Positions 61,376 through 64,000 of a stretch of 64,000 bases of DNA are shown piece after piece. The notes below the pieces were generated by a model. The model ran no database searches and was not told where the DNA came from. It saw only the letters and a list, made by a program, of their open reading frames with translations. Location: positions 48,758,991 through 48,822,990 of the forward strand of contig NC_064574.1 of the NCBI RefSeq assembly GCF_937001465.1, read 5' to 3'. Both the position numbers and the translations under genes were made by a program. Every line of letters starts with the position of its first letter. Position 1 is the first letter of the stretch. The stretch is from Orcinus orca. Lineage: Eukaryota; Chordata; Mammalia; Artiodactyla; Delphinidae.

Positions 61376-62750
61376 GTGGTGAATAGGCCTTTAGTAACAT
61401 GGTGGTGTGGTGTGAGGGGACTCAGTCTTTTACTGAGCCTGTGCCTCTGTGGACGGCACAAGTGTTTCTCAGCCACTCCTACCCCCACCCCCAAGTTGTC
61501 TAGAGTGGGCTGGAGGTGGGTATTTCCCTTACCCAGATGAGTTAGGCTCTGATCAAATCCTGACTGGTTAGGCTCCGATTAACTAGTTTCCCCTGAGGGC
61601 AGGCTTTGTTAAGAAGAACAAAGTGCTCTGGAGAATTTCCCAATGGTTCCTGCAGGAAGCAGGAGGGGATTTTTCTCTGATATTTACTGTGGGAACATGG
61701 TAAGCTTCAGGAGGCAAAACATAGGGTCCCCCTGTGACTGAGTCTTTCGGGAGTTTTTAACCCTCAGACTTGTCCACACTGAGCCTCCCCTAACTTGTCC
61801 ATCACAGTTCAGGTTTTCCCACCTGGCACTGGTTCCCCGGTGGTTGCCCCTCGTAAGACTGCTCTGGTTAACCACAGCTCCCTGGATTCTCCTGTCTGTC
61901 TCCACTTTGGGGGCGGCGGTTTGCCTTGTGTTCTCTTCTCTCTCATGGATCCAAGAAGAGTTGTCTGTCCAGCTTCTTACTTGTTGTTAGGACAGAGCTG
62001 CAAACTCCTTAAATGTGGAAGTAGAAATGTGACATCTGCCTCTTCCCTTTTAAAGAAACTTCTCAGAAGTTCCAGGCAAGGCTTCTCCTTTCATCTCACT
62101 GATCAGAACTTGGTCACAGGGCTGCAAGGGGGGCTGGGAAGTGTGGTCTCTTCTCTGAGTAGCAACGTGCTCAGCTAAGAAACTGGGGTTCCTTTACCAA
62201 GGAAGAAGGGGAAATGGATATTGGGAGATAACTAGTGGTGATGGCCATAGGTTGATATTATTATTAGTCCCATTCTACAGATGAGGTTAGGGGGAGAGAT
62301 GTTCCTTAGGAGCCCAGAGGAGTTAGCCATCTGCTTATTATTATTCTCACAGTGATGCCGAACAAGAGAACTAGGGACCCCTCGTTGCTTCCTTAACACC
62401 ACGGGGGATGGGTGGTTATACAAAACGAGGCAAATGGAAGCCATAGGAAATACATTCTGGACATTCCTTTACTGTAGCCTAGTCCTGCTGGATCAGGCAG
62501 CCCCAGGGGCCTGGGCATCTATTTTAGGAAAGGGCTAAATATATTTAAGTACATTCATGGGAACAATGTAGTACCACATGGTAACACTATTGATTTCTCT
62601 ATTAATCCTTAAAGTCATATACCACTATTTTATAATGTTAAAAATTGAACAACTATGACGTGTTTTTCAGATAATAGTGCACTATTGATACTTGAGAAAT
62701 TGCAGTAGGTAGTCTCACAATAACCCCAACCAGTGGTTATTCATCCCCCT
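61376..62750. other. Flank without recognised genes
   Basis: 1.4 kb of unique-looking sequence. A possible MIR fragment lies near 62240-62310 (TTATTAGTCCCATTCTACAG ATGAGG). No exon or RNA gene supported. Confidence 0.55.
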
Positions 62751-62761
62751 TGGGCCAAACG

Positions 62762-62813
62762 GTCCCTTCGAGATGAAAAGTAAAACAGTCCCTTCGAGAT
62801 GAAAAGTAAAAAG
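62762..62813 (+). repeat. 26-bp tandem duplication
   Basis: Two adjacent copies of a unit starting GTCCCTTCGAGATGAAAAGT, identical except at the end. Confidence 0.92.
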
Positions 62814-64000
62814 CGGTGTATTTGTAGTTATATTATTTTCACTTATGTTAGTCTGAACATAGAAAATGGGCAATACTCAACAACTATCTTTGACTTACAA
62901 AAACAGGACTTTCTTATGGTTCAATCTAATACACACTAACCAAGTAGGAGTCCTAGCAGCCTGGCCTTTTTAAAGTATGTTTGCGTCATCTCATCTATTT
63001 TTACCAACTGAATTTCTCATACGAAAAAGAGGAGGTAAATGTTAAAAAAATGAAAGTGTGTTTGGAGGCGAAACATTGCGTTCACAGTGGGATGCCACTT
63101 TGCAAGATTTTTTCAGTTAGATTTGACAGCTGGGTCCCTACTGTGTGCCAGCTGTGGCTGTGTTTGCCACCAGGACAGGAAGATGAATAAGTCATGGGCC
63201 CTGCCACAAGGAGATCACGAGTGCAAACAGATCAATGCCAAGGACAACTCCGCCCAGGATCCCTTGGGAATTCTCAGACTCCTACTGGAGGGGCAGATCA
63301 TAGCAGGGAGATGTTACTGGAGCTTAATGGGTGAGGTATCAGGAGAGGAAGTTCCCCACACGATTTCTCACTGAGGCTGGTAAACACAAGTACGGAAAGG
63401 TGGTGAGAGGGGCTCACTCAGAGACAGATGGTTGGAAGGAAAGAACACCAAATGTTTCTACCAAAAAACTAGACTCCGTGGACTAAGATACCTAGGTAGA
63501 TATAAATGAATTTTGTTTGTTTGTTTGTTTTTGCTTTGAGGGGCTGCTCTGCTGTGCTTCCTACCTTTCCTCTTTTCCCTTCTTCTGGGGGTGGGAGGAG
63601 GGGTGTCAAATGATGGTCCAGACAGAGACACCCAGCTCTGCCCAGTGAGGAACTCAAAGCAGGCTCAAAGACAGCTAGACCAGAAACAGCCAAGGGACAG
63701 AGGTTGTGATGTGAAATCCGGGGCCTTTTGCTATAACTGTTTTGCTTTTGCCTCTAAGACGCCAGTATTTCCATCATCAGTCTTCCAATGCGGTGTTTGA
63801 TACCGCTGTCACCAGTTCCAGCTTTGACTGGCCGTGTAACCTCTTGTACAACATAACTCTCTGGGCCTCCTGTCCTCACCTGCAAACTGAAGGTGTTGAC
63901 GAGTTTAACCCCTTTAGCTCAAAAATGCACTAAAGAGAAGATTTATTGAGTACCCAGCACAGTATTGGCAATTTGTAGGGTAGCCTATTCTAGTAATACT
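62814..64000. other. Right-edge flank without recognised genes
   Basis: Low-scoring open frames only. A (GTTT)n run lies at about 63512-63531. In human I recall BFSP1 next beyond DSTN, but none of its exons are seen here. Confidence 0.5.

Overview
This is a mammalian nuclear genome window, most likely from a cetacean (dolphin or whale). It has spliced exons with GT/AG borders, a CpG-island promoter, and dense LINE/SINE interspersed repeats. The youngest SINEs are tRNA-derived CHR-type elements of the whale/hippo/ruminant group; three have obvious target-site duplications (TSDs), and none is a ruminant BovB-associated SINE. The species assignment is inference from repeat style.

Two protein-coding genes are present, arranged tail to tail. 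RRBP1 (ribosome-binding protein 1, p180) enters from the left edge on the + strand. Its last 18 coding exons (<1 to 14655) encode 566 residues of the C-terminal coiled-coil rod. DSTN (destrin, actin-depolymerizing factor) is complete on the - strand: four coding exons give 165 aa, from a start codon at 56066-56068 to a stop at 20004-20006, with a 31-kb first intron. The RRBP1/DSTN synteny matches what I recall of human chromosome 20p12. The two 3' ends are separated by about 3.8 kb (15.17-18.94 kb). The DSTN promoter lies in a CpG island at about 55.57-56.62 kb. The right flank (57-64 kb) shows no coding exon.

The rest is repeats. DSTN intron 1 holds a decayed L1 (39.07-44.44 kb) inserted into an older L1 and itself hit by a CHR SINE. 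It also holds a 5'-inverted L1 carrying a Tigger-like MITE (36.69-38.40 kb), an antisense L1 (45.7-47.0 kb), and L2, MIR and hAT-Charlie relics. The upstream flank has an antisense L1, two tRNA-SINEs, MER5A-like elements and an L2.

I do not see an undescribed biological system. The most unusual structure is a gap-free 306-bp inverted duplication (51869-52174 and 57064-57369, 7 mismatches) that brackets DSTN exon 1 and its CpG island. Also worth a look are a perfect 22-bp-arm hairpin just beyond the DSTN poly(A) signal, and X-box-like and CRE-like sites beside the DSTN promoter. Family assignments come from recognising protein and repeat sequence by eye; no database search was run.
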